Assembly (NCBI RefSeq): GCF_001983995.1
Contig: NZ_CP019450.1
Span: 1,054,001-1,118,000 of the forward strand
DNA: 64,000 bases
Direction: 5' to 3'
From: Halioglobus japonicus
GTDB taxonomy: Bacteria > Pseudomonadota > Gammaproteobacteria > Pseudomonadales > Halieaceae
Positions within the stretch are counted from its first letter, which is position 1; every line of letters starts with the position of its first letter. Both the position numbers and the translations under genes were made by a program. This document shows positions 1 to 9,125 of this stretch, piece by piece. Under the pieces are notes generated by a model. The model saw only the letters and a program-made list of their open reading frames with translations. It searched no databases and was not told where the DNA came from.

Positions 1-867
1 GAGGTGTATCCGGTCCCTCCTGAGGAACGCTATATGGGCGTGACGGAGGAGATCGTGGGCCGCTGGCTGAAAACCAAGCCGCGCGATTCCATCATTCTCG
101 CCACCAAGGTGGCGGGTCCCGGTCACGGCTGGATTACACCGCCGGTGCGCTCGGGGAAAACCGGCCTCGATCGCCACCACATTGTACGCGCCATCGAGGG
201 CAGCCTGCGGCGTCTCGATACCGACTATGTAGATCTCTACCAGACCCACTGGCCCGATCATGATTATTACTATGAAGAAACCCTGCGAGCCCTCGAGGAG
301 CTGGTGGATTCGGGCAAGGTGCGGGTATTGGGTTGCTCCAATGAAACCAGTTGGGGGCTGACCAAGAGCCTGTGGGCGGCGGACAAGCACGGTCTGCCTC
401 GCTATGAGACGATCCAGAACAATTTCAGCCTCAACCAGCGGCGCTTTGAAGATGAGTTGGCCCAGGTGTGTCGGCAGGAAGAGGTGAGCCTGTTGCCTTA
501 CTCACCTTTGGCGGGCGGCGTGTTGTCGGGCAAATACAATGACGGGGCGACCCCGGCAGGTGCACGCTTCACCAACTACCTCACCGCCGGAGAGCGGCAA
601 AAGAGAATGGCTGCCCGGTTTATTAATCCGATCGCCGAAGCCTCTACCAAGCGATTTACTGCGATTGCCGCAGATGCAGGCCTGTCACCGGTTACCATGG
701 CGGTGGCCTGGAGCAAGCAGCACGATTTTGTCGCGTCGACGATCGTAGGAGCGACCAGTATGGATCAGATGCCTGACATTCTGGCGGCGGCTGACGTCAC
801 GCTCAGCGCGGAAACCATGGCCGCAATCAATGCCGTGAGCCGGGAGCTCAAATATCCGATGGGCTGA
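1..867 (+). CDS. Aldo/keto reductase, Tas-like (5' truncated)
   Basis: NADP(H)-dependent aldo/keto reductase of the E. coli Tas type, a soluble TIM barrel that reduces carbonyl compounds; the substrate cannot be read from the sequence. The frame is open from base 1, so the first roughly 50 residues lie outside the window. The opening residues E-V-Y-P-V-P-P match the Tas stretch that carries the catalytic Tyr. The catalytic Lys (in ATKVAG) and His (in QTHWPD) follow at normal spacing, and the C-terminal cofactor segment (ASTIVGATSMDQM) is present. A GTG at base 4 could be taken as a start but would cut into the conserved barrel, so it is unlikely. The next gene follows 43 bp downstream on the same strand. 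Confidence 0.93.
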   Translation, partial: EVYPVPPEERYMGVTEEIVGRWLKTKPRDSIILATKVAGPGHGWITPPVRSGKTGLDRHHIVRAIEGSLRRLDTDYVDLYQTHWPDHDYYYEETLRALEELVDSGKVRVLGCSNETSWGLTKSLWAADKHGLPRYETIQNNFSLNQRRFEDELAQVCRQEEVSLLPYSPLAGGVLSGKYNDGATPAGARFTNYLTAGERQKRMAARFINPIAEASTKRFTAIAADAGLSPVTMAVAWSKQHDFVASTIVGATSMDQMPDILAAADVTLSAETMAAINAVSRELKYPMG

Positions 868-910
868 GCCCTCGCGGCCGGTGTTTAGTGGTTAATCGGG
901 AGAATATGTT

Positions 911-2617
911 TTGTTGAAGAAGTTGTTGCTGGTGCTGTTGGCCGTGGTGGTCATCCTCGGTGTTACTGCCGCCCTGATGTTGGGCCGCGCCGCGCCGCCG
1001 GAGCGACAGGTGTTTATCAACGGCAAGATTCTGACCATGGATGCTAGCAACAGCATTGCCAGCGCGGTTGCTGTGGAGCGCGACCGGATTGTTGCGGTGG
1101 GCGACGAGGCCGCGATTGCAGCGTATCGGGATGGCGCCCAGGTGATTGATCTCGGTGGCAAGGTCATGATGCCGGGGATTATCGATGCTCACGGTCATTT
1201 TCCCGGCACCGGGGCGCGCGCCATTATGGCGGATCTGAACAGTCCGCCGATTGGCTCGATAGAGGAGATCGCCGATATACAGGCGGCGCTGCAGCCCTTT
1301 GTTGATCAGACAGCACCGGGCAAGTGGGTGTCGGCCATGGGTTATGACGACACCCTGTTGGCTGAGAAGCGCCATCCCACCAGGCAGGAACTGGATGCGG
1401 TGTCGACGGAGCACCCCATCTTCATCACGCATGTGTCGGGTCATATGGGGGTGGCCAACAGCCTGGCTTTGGAAGTGTCGGCTATTGATGCCAGTACCCC
1501 GAACCCCGAAGGTGGGGTAATTGTGAAGGACCCCGCCAGTGGCGAGCCCACAGGTCTGCTGGAAGAGACGGTGGCCCAGGAAATCCAGGTGGGCACGGCC
1601 GCTGACACCATGACTCCGGGCAATCTCATTGCCATGTTTAATACCGCGGTGCACGACTATGTGAGTCAGGGCGTGACCACGGGCCAGAGCGGCGGTGCAA
1701 TGGGGCCCATGTATCAGGGCCTGGCCTGGGCGAGCAAGCTGGGGCTGGTGCCCTTCCGACTGGAAGTGTGGCCGTTCTGGAAACTCCTGGGCGAAGACGT
1801 GCTCACGGGTGAGTTCGATTTAACGCCCTACGAAACGCCGTACTTTCGCGGACAGACCATGAAGATCGTTTCGGACGGGAGTATCCAGGGCTTTACCGGT
1901 TATCTCGCTGACCCCTACCACACGCCTTTCCGTGGCGATGCAGACTATCGTGGCTATCCGATTTTTCCACGTGCGGAGCTGGTAGAGATCGTTGGCCGGG
2001 TGCATGCCACGGGTATGCAGATGGCTATTCACGCTAATGGTGATGCGGCGATTGATGACGTCATCCACGCCTTTGATCTGGCCCAGCAGGCCAATCCTGT
2101 CGCTGACCCGCGCCTTATTCTGATTCACTCGCAAATGGCGCGGGATGACCAGTTGGATGAGATGAAACGCCTGGGCATTACGCCCAGTTTTTTTTCTGCA
2201 CATACCTACTACTGGGGTGATCGTCACCGTGATATTTTCATGGGGCCCGAGCGCGCCCGGCGCATGAGCCCAAGCCAGTCAGCTCTGGAGCGTGACCTCA
2301 TGTTCTCCACGCATCTGGATTCGCCGGTGGTGCCGATGGAGCCTATGCGGATGCTCTGGGCGACGGTGAATCGTATTTCCACCGGCGGCGAAGTGATCGG
2401 TGAAAGGCAGCGTATTCCCGCGATGGAGGCATTGCGCGCTATCACGATTAACGCGGCCTACCAGATATTCCGTGATGATGAACTGGGTTCGATAGAGCCG
2501 GGTAAATACGCTGATCTGGTCGTCCTCGATGGCGATCCTCTGACAGATCCCGCGGCGATTGCAGATATTCAGGTGTTGCGTACGGTCGTCGGCGGATTAA
2601 CCGTGTTTGAGCGCTAG
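911..2617 (+). CDS. Membrane-anchored amidohydrolase, YtcJ-like (amidohydrolase family 3)
   Basis: Metal-dependent amidohydrolase of the YtcJ/amidohydrolase-3 type, 568 residues. Residues 1-25 form one strongly hydrophobic segment after two lysines, an uncleaved anchor or signal peptide, so the enzyme probably works in the periplasm. The metal-binding His-x-His lies in DAHGHF (about residues 95-100). Later motifs include AIHANGDAAID and the C-terminal EPGKYADLVVLDGDP strand typical of the superfamily. The start is a TTG at 911, because the nearby ATG at 906 meets a stop after three codons; GGGAG at 898-902 gives a suitable ribosome site. Substrates in this family are diverse N-acyl or cyclic amides, and none can be assigned here. 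Confidence 0.88.
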   Translation: MLKKLLLVLLAVVVILGVTAALMLGRAAPPERQVFINGKILTMDASNSIASAVAVERDRIVAVGDEAAIAAYRDGAQVIDLGGKVMMPGIIDAHGHFPGTGARAIMADLNSPPIGSIEEIADIQAALQPFVDQTAPGKWVSAMGYDDTLLAEKRHPTRQELDAVSTEHPIFITHVSGHMGVANSLALEVSAIDASTPNPEGGVIVKDPASGEPTGLLEETVAQEIQVGTAADTMTPGNLIAMFNTAVHDYVSQGVTTGQSGGAMGPMYQGLAWASKLGLVPFRLEVWPFWKLLGEDVLTGEFDLTPYETPYFRGQTMKIVSDGSIQGFTGYLADPYHTPFRGDADYRGYPIFPRAELVEIVGRVHATGMQMAIHANGDAAIDDVIHAFDLAQQANPVADPRLILIHSQMARDDQLDEMKRLGITPSFFSAHTYYWGDRHRDIFMGPERARRMSPSQSALERDLMFSTHLDSPVVPMEPMRMLWATVNRISTGGEVIGERQRIPAMEALRAITINAAYQIFRDDELGSIEPGKYADLVVLDGDPLTDPAAIADIQVLRTVVGGLTVFER

Positions 2618-2725
2618 TCGACATTCCTGCATCTGGCTGCCCTGTCCAGTGCCAGACTTTGCTAGACTGCTTGAGGCCGATGCGGAGCGTCGGAGAATAA
2701 TAAGACTCGACAAGGATGAAGCACT

Positions 2726-4402
2726 ATGACCATTCGATACTCAGTGGCGCTGCTGTGCCTGTTGGCGCTACCCGTCGCCGCCGCTGAATGGGCTGAACCT
2801 ATCGAAGCTGCCGCGGAAGAAGCCAGCATTACCAAGGCTTTGGACTCGATTGAGCGTGGCAACCTCGAAAAGCACCTGAACTACCTGGCAAGCGACGAGC
2901 TCCAGGGGCGTATGAGTGGTGAGCCCGGCTATGATGCCGCGGCCAAGTACGTGGCCGAGCAACTGGCTGCCGTGGGTGTGGAACCCGCCGGATTGTTTGG
3001 TGGCTGGTTTCAGGATGTGCCCCTACTGCGCCGACAAATTGATGTCGACGGCGCTGCTATCACCGTACATACCGATCGTGGCGATGCCGGGCTGCGATGG
3101 AAAGACGATTTTACGATGGGCGGTGATCAGGTGCGCGACGAAACTACCGTGCGTGCGGAAGTGGTCTACGCAGGCTTCGGCGTGCACGCGCCTGAGCTGG
3201 GTTATTCCGATTACGACGGAGTGAATGTTAAAGGCAAGATCGTGGCTATTTTCGGCGGTGCCCCCGCCAGTTTTCCGCACAATGAGCGGGCCTATTATTC
3301 CTCCGGGCGCACCAAACGCGACCTCATGGTAGAGCGTGGCGCAGTGGGCTACATCTACATGCGCTCACGTAGTGATCAGCAGCGCCGGAGTTGGGACGTG
3401 GTGACACTCAATGCCGGTGTGACCGCCGGCATGTCCTGGAAGAACTTGCAGGGCGAGGTGGCCGACCACCATCATCAGTTGGAAGGTAGCGCCCTGGTGA
3501 ATGAGGCTGTGGCCCCGGATATTTTTGCACCGTCGCCGATCAGCTTTGAACAGGCACTGGATGCCGCAGAAGCGGGCCGGCCGGCGTCCCAGCCACTGGG
3601 TGTGGAAATGACGCTGACCCAGAAGAGCGAGCACACTGATATAACCAGCCCCAATGTGGTGGGTGTGATTCGCGGCTCTGATCCTGAGTTGGCCGACGAG
3701 TATATCGTCTATACCGCGCACCTCGATCATATTGGGGTTGGCACACCTGTCGATGGTGACGCTATCTATAACGGCTTTTACGACAATGCCATGGGTGTCG
3801 CGCTGATGATTGAGGCGGCCCGTGCGTTCAAGGCGATGCCGCGGGCACCGGCGCGATCCATTTTGCTGGTCGCGGTAACAGGTGAAGAGCGCGGGCTATT
3901 GGGGTCGGATTATTTTGCCCAGTACCCAACGGTGCCCGCCGAGGGAATGATCGCCAATATCAACCTGGACATGCCTTTGCTGCTCTATCCACTGGCCGAC
4001 ATCATCGCCTTCGGTGCCCAGCACTCCACTCTGGATGTACCTATTGCACGTGCGGTTGAGGCCGAAGGGTTTGCGTTGACCCCTGACCCCATTCCCGAAG
4101 AAGTGCTTTTTATCCGCAGCGATCAATACTCCTTTGTTCGCCAGGGCGTGCCCGCGGTATTCCTGGTTCCGGGGTTTACCTCAACCGACCCAGACATTAA
4201 TGGTGGCGCCTTGTTTCAGGGGCATTTGAAAACCCACTACCACCGGCCCAGCGACGACCTCTCACGCCCGGTGGACTGGCCGTCCGCGCTGCGCTTTGCG
4301 CGCGCCAACGTGCGTATTGGCCTCGAAATTGCCAAAGATAAGAAACCACCTCGCTGGCATGAGGGTGACTTTTTTGGCGAAAAATTTTCCAGAGAACAGT
4401 GA
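2726..4402 (+). CDS. Secreted M28 family zinc aminopeptidase with PA domain
   Basis: Predicted exported di-zinc aminopeptidase, 558 residues. A Sec signal peptide (about residues 1-20, cut after AVAA/AEW) leads into a protease-associated insert (about 150-270), then the M28 catalytic core. Zinc ligands visible at family spacing are His332 (AHLDHIG), Asp353 (FYDNAMG), the Glu pair 387-388 (TGEERGLLGS), Asp415 (NLDMPL) and a His in the C-terminal THYHRPSDD segment. It would release N-terminal amino acids from peptides in the periplasm or outside the cell. AAGGATG at about 2714 serves as ribosome site. The stop overlaps or abuts the start of an amino-acid/Na+ symporter, so the pair may work as a peptide-scavenging unit (inference). 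Confidence 0.92.
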   Translation: MTIRYSVALLCLLALPVAAAEWAEPIEAAAEEASITKALDSIERGNLEKHLNYLASDELQGRMSGEPGYDAAAKYVAEQLAAVGVEPAGLFGGWFQDVPLLRRQIDVDGAAITVHTDRGDAGLRWKDDFTMGGDQVRDETTVRAEVVYAGFGVHAPELGYSDYDGVNVKGKIVAIFGGAPASFPHNERAYYSSGRTKRDLMVERGAVGYIYMRSRSDQQRRSWDVVTLNAGVTAGMSWKNLQGEVADHHHQLEGSALVNEAVAPDIFAPSPISFEQALDAAEAGRPASQPLGVEMTLTQKSEHTDITSPNVVGVIRGSDPELADEYIVYTAHLDHIGVGTPVDGDAIYNGFYDNAMGVALMIEAARAFKAMPRAPARSILLVAVTGEERGLLGSDYFAQYPTVPAEGMIANINLDMPLLLYPLADIIAFGAQHSTLDVPIARAVEAEGFALTPDPIPEEVLFIRSDQYSFVRQGVPAVFLVPGFTSTDPDINGGALFQGHLKTHYHRPSDDLSRPVDWPSALRFARANVRIGLEIAKDKKPPRWHEGDFFGEKFSREQ

Positions 4403-4407
4403 ATTGG

Positions 4408-5958
4408 ATGACTGACAAACAGCGTAGTACCGCCGCGGTTGTCGCGGCTTTCATGGGGGCTGTGTCCCCTTCGGCAATGGCGGGTATCGACACTGCGGTT
4501 GAATCCGTCATGGCGCCAGCCGCAGCGCTGTTGTCAGCCTTTGTGTTTGCCAGAGTCGATGTGTTTGGCGTCGAAATTCCCTGGATTGTGTTGTGGCTTG
4601 CGGTGGCGGCGACATTTTTCACCCTCTACATGGGCTTTATCAATGTCCGCGGTTTCGGGCTTGCGCTGCGCCTGGTGAGAGGCGATTACCACGACCCTAA
4701 AGCCCGCGGCGAAATTTCCCACTTCCAGGCCGTCGCCACGGCGGTCTCCGGTACCGTCGGCGTGGGCAACATCGGCGGTGTCGCGGTGGCCATTGTTATC
4801 GGCGGCCCCGGCGCTGCCTTCTGGTTGATTGTGGCGGGCCTTCTGTCCATGTCGACCAAACTGGTGGAGTGCACTCTCGGGGTGAAATACCGCAAGCACA
4901 ATCCGGACGGGTCGGTCTCCGGTGGCCCCATGTATTACCTGGAACACTGGCTGAGCAGCCGCGGTCGTCCGGGCATGGGTAAGGGGCTGGGCAGATTCTA
5001 TGCCCTGTCACTGGTGATTGGCTGCCTGGGGATCGGCAATATGTTCCAGTCCAACCAGGCTTACGTACAGTTTGTAAGCATCACCGGAGGTGAAGCGAGC
5101 TTTTTTGCTGACAAGGGCTGGTTGTTCGGGCTGGCGATTGCCCTGTTGGTGGGCGCCGTCATTATCGGCGGTATCCGCTCGATCGCCGCGGTGGCGGGCA
5201 GGATTGTCCCGTTTATGGCTGTGCTCTATATGTGCTCTGCACTGGCGATTATCCTGATGAGCATCGAGCACTTGCCCGCGGCGGTGAACCTGATCGTCAG
5301 TAGTGCGTTCACCCTGGAGAGCGCCACTGGCGGCATGATTGGCGCCATGATTGTCGGTTTTCAGCGCGCGCTGTTTTCGAACGAAGCGGGGCTGGGGTCC
5401 GCCTCCATCGCCCACTCCGCGGTGCAGACTGATCACCCGGCCTCAGAAGGGCTGGTCTCGTTGCTCGAGCCCTTCATCGATACCGTGGTGATCTGTACGC
5501 TGAGTTCTCTGGTGATTGTGGTGACGGCCTATCCGGCGGGCTTGATGGACCAGGGGCTGGAAGGTATTGCCCTGACCTCGGCGGCGTTTGAGCACCATAT
5601 CGACTGGGCGCCTTATCCGCTGGCCGTGGCGGCGTTGTTGTTTGCCTTTTCTACGGCAGTGGCCTGGTCGTACTACGGCCTGAAGGCATGGACTTATTTG
5701 TTCGGCGAGCACCCTCTCAGTGAGAATATCTTCAAACTGATCTTCTGCTCATTCCTTGCCATTGGCTGCATGATTCAGTTGAGCGCGGTGCTGGACTTTG
5801 CCGACGCCATGGTATTCCTGATTTCCGTGCCGAATATTCTCGGCCTGTACCTGTTTGCCCCGGAGGTGAAGCGGGAGGTGAGTGAATTCATGGCCAAGGT
5901 GAGGAGCGGAGAAATCCGTAACTACCGGCGCGACGGCGCGCTGGGCAATACAGACTGA
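4408..5958 (+). CDS. Alanine/glycine:Na+ symporter, AGCS family
   Basis: Inner-membrane sodium:amino-acid symporter of the AGCS family (AlsT/DagA/YaaJ type), about 516 residues with 10-11 hydrophobic helices. Family signatures are plain: TVSGTVGVGNIGGVAVAI near the N terminus and SNEAGLGSASIAHSAV with the following EPFIDTVVICTLSSLVIV in the core. The N terminus is longer than usual and reads as a hydrophobic signal-like stretch. I prefer the ATG at 4408; a GTG at 4399 overlaps the stop of the upstream peptidase gene and is a possible alternative. Cotranscription with the M28 peptidase suggests uptake of released alanine or glycine (inference). Confidence 0.92.
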   Translation: MTDKQRSTAAVVAAFMGAVSPSAMAGIDTAVESVMAPAAALLSAFVFARVDVFGVEIPWIVLWLAVAATFFTLYMGFINVRGFGLALRLVRGDYHDPKARGEISHFQAVATAVSGTVGVGNIGGVAVAIVIGGPGAAFWLIVAGLLSMSTKLVECTLGVKYRKHNPDGSVSGGPMYYLEHWLSSRGRPGMGKGLGRFYALSLVIGCLGIGNMFQSNQAYVQFVSITGGEASFFADKGWLFGLAIALLVGAVIIGGIRSIAAVAGRIVPFMAVLYMCSALAIILMSIEHLPAAVNLIVSSAFTLESATGGMIGAMIVGFQRALFSNEAGLGSASIAHSAVQTDHPASEGLVSLLEPFIDTVVICTLSSLVIVVTAYPAGLMDQGLEGIALTSAAFEHHIDWAPYPLAVAALLFAFSTAVAWSYYGLKAWTYLFGEHPLSENIFKLIFCSFLAIGCMIQLSAVLDFADAMVFLISVPNILGLYLFAPEVKREVSEFMAKVRSGEIRNYRRDGALGNTD

Positions 5959-5969
5959 GGAACCACGCG

Positions 5970-6410
5970 ATGGCCCCCGAACGCGAGATTGAGAATTTGG
6001 TGTATCGCTATGCCGAGCTCATTGATGAAGGCCAATTCGATACCCTGGCCGCGTTGTTTGCCCGGGCGCAATATGTCGACCAGGATGGCAATGTGCTGGG
6101 TGAAGGTGCCGAGGCCATTGGTGAAATCTATCGTGGCTTCACCCGGCTTTACCCGGAAGGCACACCTCGATCACACCATGTCACCACCAATGTTATCATC
6201 GAAGTGTCAGGGCAGACGGCGAGCGCGCGTTCCTACTTTACGGTGCTGCAGGCGACCGATAACCTGCCGCTGCAGCCGATTATCGCTGGCCGCTATCACG
6301 ATACCTTTGCCTGCGATGCTGACGGCTGGTATTTCACCCGCCGCCAGGTGTTGATGCGCCTCGCCGGCGACCTAAGCCAGCATTTGCTGGTGGCCCTGCC
6401 AGAAACTTAG
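5970..6410 (+). CDS. SnoaL/NTF2-like domain protein
   Basis: Small soluble protein of 146 residues with the cone-like NTF2/SnoaL fold. The opening EIENLVYRYAELIDEGQFDTLAALFA is the helix-turn typical of SnoaL-like domains and the strands RSHHVTTNVIIEV and ARSYFTVLQ follow in order. Such proteins are often isomerases, hydrolases or ring-hydroxylase partners, but no substrate can be inferred. It begins 11 bp after the symporter gene, so may be its last cotranscribed partner, and ends with a 4-bp overlap against the convergent molybdenum hydroxylase gene. Confidence 0.85.
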   Translation: MAPEREIENLVYRYAELIDEGQFDTLAALFARAQYVDQDGNVLGEGAEAIGEIYRGFTRLYPEGTPRSHHVTTNVIIEVSGQTASARSYFTVLQATDNLPLQPIIAGRYHDTFACDADGWYFTRRQVLMRLAGDLSQHLLVALPET

Positions 6411-8569
6411 AGCCGGAAAGGCAGATCCCGCAGACGCTGCCCTGTGGCCGCGTAAATCGCGTTGCCCAATGCTGCCGGTGCAGGCGGTGTGCCGGGTTCG
6501 CCCACACCAGTGGGTGGTGCGTCGGATTCGACAATTGTGACGGCAATTTCCGGCGCTTCGCTCATGCGTAGCGTCGGATAGTCGTGGAAATTACCCTGTA
6601 CCGCGGCACCGTCCTTGAAGGTCACCTCGCCATAGAGCGCCGCGGACAGGCCAAACAACATGCCGCCCTCCATTTGCTGGCGAACGATGTCCGGGTTGAC
6701 GGCCCGGCCACAGTGGACCGCAACGTAACCCTTCTCGAGTCTGGGCTTGCCGTTGGCAATAGAGATTTCAACGACCTCGGCTACCACAGAGTGGAACGAC
6801 TCGTGTACGGCGACGCCCTGATAATGCCCAAGCGGCGCATTGCCCCAGTTACTGAGCTTCTCGACGGCGTCCAGAGCCTGGCGATGGCGACTGTCCGCAG
6901 GCAGATGTCTGCGGCGGAATGCAATCGGGTCTTCGCCAACGGCCACTGCCAACTCATCAACAAAACTCTCGGCAAAGAAACCATTGTGGCTGTGGCCGAC
7001 GGAGCGCCAGGCGCCAAGCCGAACCGGCGTTTCGACATTGCGATAGCCCATGTAGATGTGATCAAAGGCATAGGGGATGTCCTTCAGGCCCTCAGTGGCT
7101 GAACCATCTTTCTTCGCGGCCATATCGGCCCCGAAGTCGATCAGGAAATCGGGAATCCAGCTCGGCAGAATACCCACCGACATATTCTGCACATTGTGCT
7201 GCATCAGGCTGGGGCCTGCCAGCCAGTTTTCCCAGCTGAGGACCTCGCCGTTGCTGCCCAGGCGGGCCCGGAATCGGGTTTTCATGGGCGGGCGGAAGTA
7301 GTCGTGGCGAGTGTCGTCCTCACGGCTCCACACCAGACGCACGGGCTCACCCACTGCGCGTGCAATCTGGGCGGCCTCAAACACATTGTCCGGGATGGCC
7401 CGGCGGCCGAAGCCGCCGCCGAGGAATTGGTTGTGTACGGTGATCTTGTCGTCGTCGATGCCCAGCGCCTTGCTGGCAAAGCTGCGGGCGAGGTCAGGTG
7501 CCTGCACGCCCACCCACACATCAGCGCTGTCGCCGTTAATGGCCACCGTGGCATTCATTGGCTCCATGGTGGCGTGGGCCAGGAACGGCGCCGAGTATTC
7601 CACCTCGATCTGGTCTGCCGCCCCGGATGCCGGGGGCTTGCCATCATCGCGAACAGTGGCAAAGTCGTCGCCATCCAGAGCCTCGGATAGCACCTGCTCA
7701 ATGGATGCACTGTCGACCAGCGGTGACTCGCTCTGCTGCCACTGGATCGTGACTTTCTCTGCCGCCTTGCGCGCCCGCCAGTAGTTAGTGGCGACGACAG
7801 CGACACCGCTGTCGATCTGGACAATGTGCTTCACCCCATTGAGTTTGCGGGCCTCGGAAGCGTCGAAGCTGGTCACGGGGCCGTGAGCAATCGGGGGACG
7901 GACCACCACGGCAACCAGTGCATCGGCGGGGCCGGCGTCGATACCGAAGTTGGCACTGCCTTCCACCTTTGGCTGGTTGTCCAGGCGCTGGTTCTGTTGG
8001 CCAATCACGTTGAACCGGGACGCGCTTTTGAGGGCGACCTTGCGGGGTACGGGTAATGCCGCTGCGGCACTGGCCAGCTCACCGTAGCTGTAACTGATAC
8101 TGCCGTCGGCGGTAGCGATGACGCCGTCACCAGCGTGGAGTTCCTGCTCGGGGTGGCCACTGCGATCCACGGCTGCGGCCATCAGCATGGCCATGGCAGT
8201 GGCGCCGGTCTGGCGCAGGGGTTCATAGAGAACGCGGATGGCGTTACTGCCACCGGTAATTTGCAGATAGTATTCAGGATCGCGGAAGGCGTCGTCCACA
8301 TGGGCCATTTCGTAGCGGATCTGGTCCGGAGCGACCTCAAGCTCTTCAGCAATCAGACTGAGCATGCCAGTGACGGTGCCCTGGCCCATCTCTGTCTTAT
8401 GCACCTGGACGATGATGTCGCCCCCGGGGGTGATTTTCAGAAAGGCATCGGGTGCAAGTTCGGTGTCGTCGCCCAGGGCGCTGGCGCAGCCCTGCAAGTG
8501 AAAACCGAGGGTCAGCCCTCCGCCAATGACGGAGACGTTGCGCAGAAAGTCTCGTCTGCTCAGGCTCAT
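6407..8569 (-). CDS. Molybdopterin-binding subunit of a Tat-exported molybdenum hydroxylase (IorB-like)
   Basis: Large catalytic subunit of the xanthine-oxidase superfamily, closest in style to isoquinoline 1-oxidoreductase beta (IorB) and related aldehyde dehydrogenases, 720 residues. The N terminus carries a twin-arginine motif (SRRDFLRN) with a hydrophobic stretch, so the folded complex is likely exported to the periplasm. Molybdopterin-contact motifs are visible: GGFGRR (about 380), and near the C terminus the GVGEPGTPP loop with the active-site Glu. The upstream 2Fe-2S gene overlaps by 4 bp (ATGA), fixing the operon. No FAD subunit is present, as usual for the Ior type, where electrons go to cytochromes. 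Substrate unknown. Confidence 0.92.
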   Translation of the reverse strand: MSLSRRDFLRNVSVIGGGLTLGFHLQGCASALGDDTELAPDAFLKITPGGDIIVQVHKTEMGQGTVTGMLSLIAEELEVAPDQIRYEMAHVDDAFRDPEYYLQITGGSNAIRVLYEPLRQTGATAMAMLMAAAVDRSGHPEQELHAGDGVIATADGSISYSYGELASAAAALPVPRKVALKSASRFNVIGQQNQRLDNQPKVEGSANFGIDAGPADALVAVVVRPPIAHGPVTSFDASEARKLNGVKHIVQIDSGVAVVATNYWRARKAAEKVTIQWQQSESPLVDSASIEQVLSEALDGDDFATVRDDGKPPASGAADQIEVEYSAPFLAHATMEPMNATVAINGDSADVWVGVQAPDLARSFASKALGIDDDKITVHNQFLGGGFGRRAIPDNVFEAAQIARAVGEPVRLVWSREDDTRHDYFRPPMKTRFRARLGSNGEVLSWENWLAGPSLMQHNVQNMSVGILPSWIPDFLIDFGADMAAKKDGSATEGLKDIPYAFDHIYMGYRNVETPVRLGAWRSVGHSHNGFFAESFVDELAVAVGEDPIAFRRRHLPADSRHRQALDAVEKLSNWGNAPLGHYQGVAVHESFHSVVAEVVEISIANGKPRLEKGYVAVHCGRAVNPDIVRQQMEGGMLFGLSAALYGEVTFKDGAAVQGNFHDYPTLRMSEAPEIAVTIVESDAPPTGVGEPGTPPAPAALGNAIYAATGQRLRDLPFRL

Positions 8570-9057
8570 GCGTTCACCTCCGGTTCCCAGTTCTGGACGG
8601 CGGATGCGGCGCGCTTAATAGCATTGCGGATGCGGCCATAGGTGCCGCAGCGACAGATATTGCCGGACATGGCGCTGTCGATTTCCGCGTCACTGGGGTC
8701 GGGATTGCTGGCCAGCAGTGAGGCCGCGGACATGATCTGGCCGGACTGGCAGTAGCCGCACTGCGGCACATTCTCTGCTACCCAGGCTTGCTGCAGGGGG
8801 TGATCGCCCTTGGTCGCCAGCCCTTCAATGGTGGTAATGGCCTTGCCTTCGGCCAGGCTGATGGGCAGGGAGCAGCTGCGTACGGCTGCTCCCTCCAGGT
8901 GCACGGTGCAGGCGCCACACAGGCCCATGCCGCAACCGAACTTGGTGCCGGTAAAGTTGAGCTCATCGCGCAGCACCCAAAGCAGCGGGGTATCTGGCTC
9001 AATGTCGATCTGCACTTCGCTGCCGTTGAGGACGAAGGTAATGGTTTGTGTCTCCAC
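8566..9057 (-). CDS. 2Fe-2S subunit of a molybdenum hydroxylase (IorA-like)
   Basis: Iron-sulfur electron-transfer subunit, 163 residues, partner of the downstream molybdopterin subunit. Two 2Fe-2S clusters are spelled out: the plant-ferredoxin type by Cys42, Cys47, Cys50 and Cys62, and the xanthine-oxidase type by Cys100, Cys103, Cys135 and Cys137 (QCGYCQSG...CRCGTYGRI). It has no signal peptide of its own, which fits piggy-back export with the Tat-carrying large subunit. It lies 68 bp downstream of nhaA on the same strand, so could be read through from it or have its own promoter in that gap. Confidence 0.93.
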   Translation of the reverse strand: METQTITFVLNGSEVQIDIEPDTPLLWVLRDELNFTGTKFGCGMGLCGACTVHLEGAAVRSCSLPISLAEGKAITTIEGLATKGDHPLQQAWVAENVPQCGYCQSGQIMSAASLLASNPDPSDAEIDSAMSGNICRCGTYGRIRNAIKRAASAVQNWEPEVNA

Positions 9058-9125
9058 AGTGAAACTCCGTTTGTATCGCTACGGGTATGTTACGGATTGT
9101 TGCTTAAGCCGGGATTAACAATTGG

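Noticed and set aside
848..1654. Minus-strand open frame opposite the YtcJ-like gene
   Set aside because: Antisense shadow; no ribosome site or recognisable domain.
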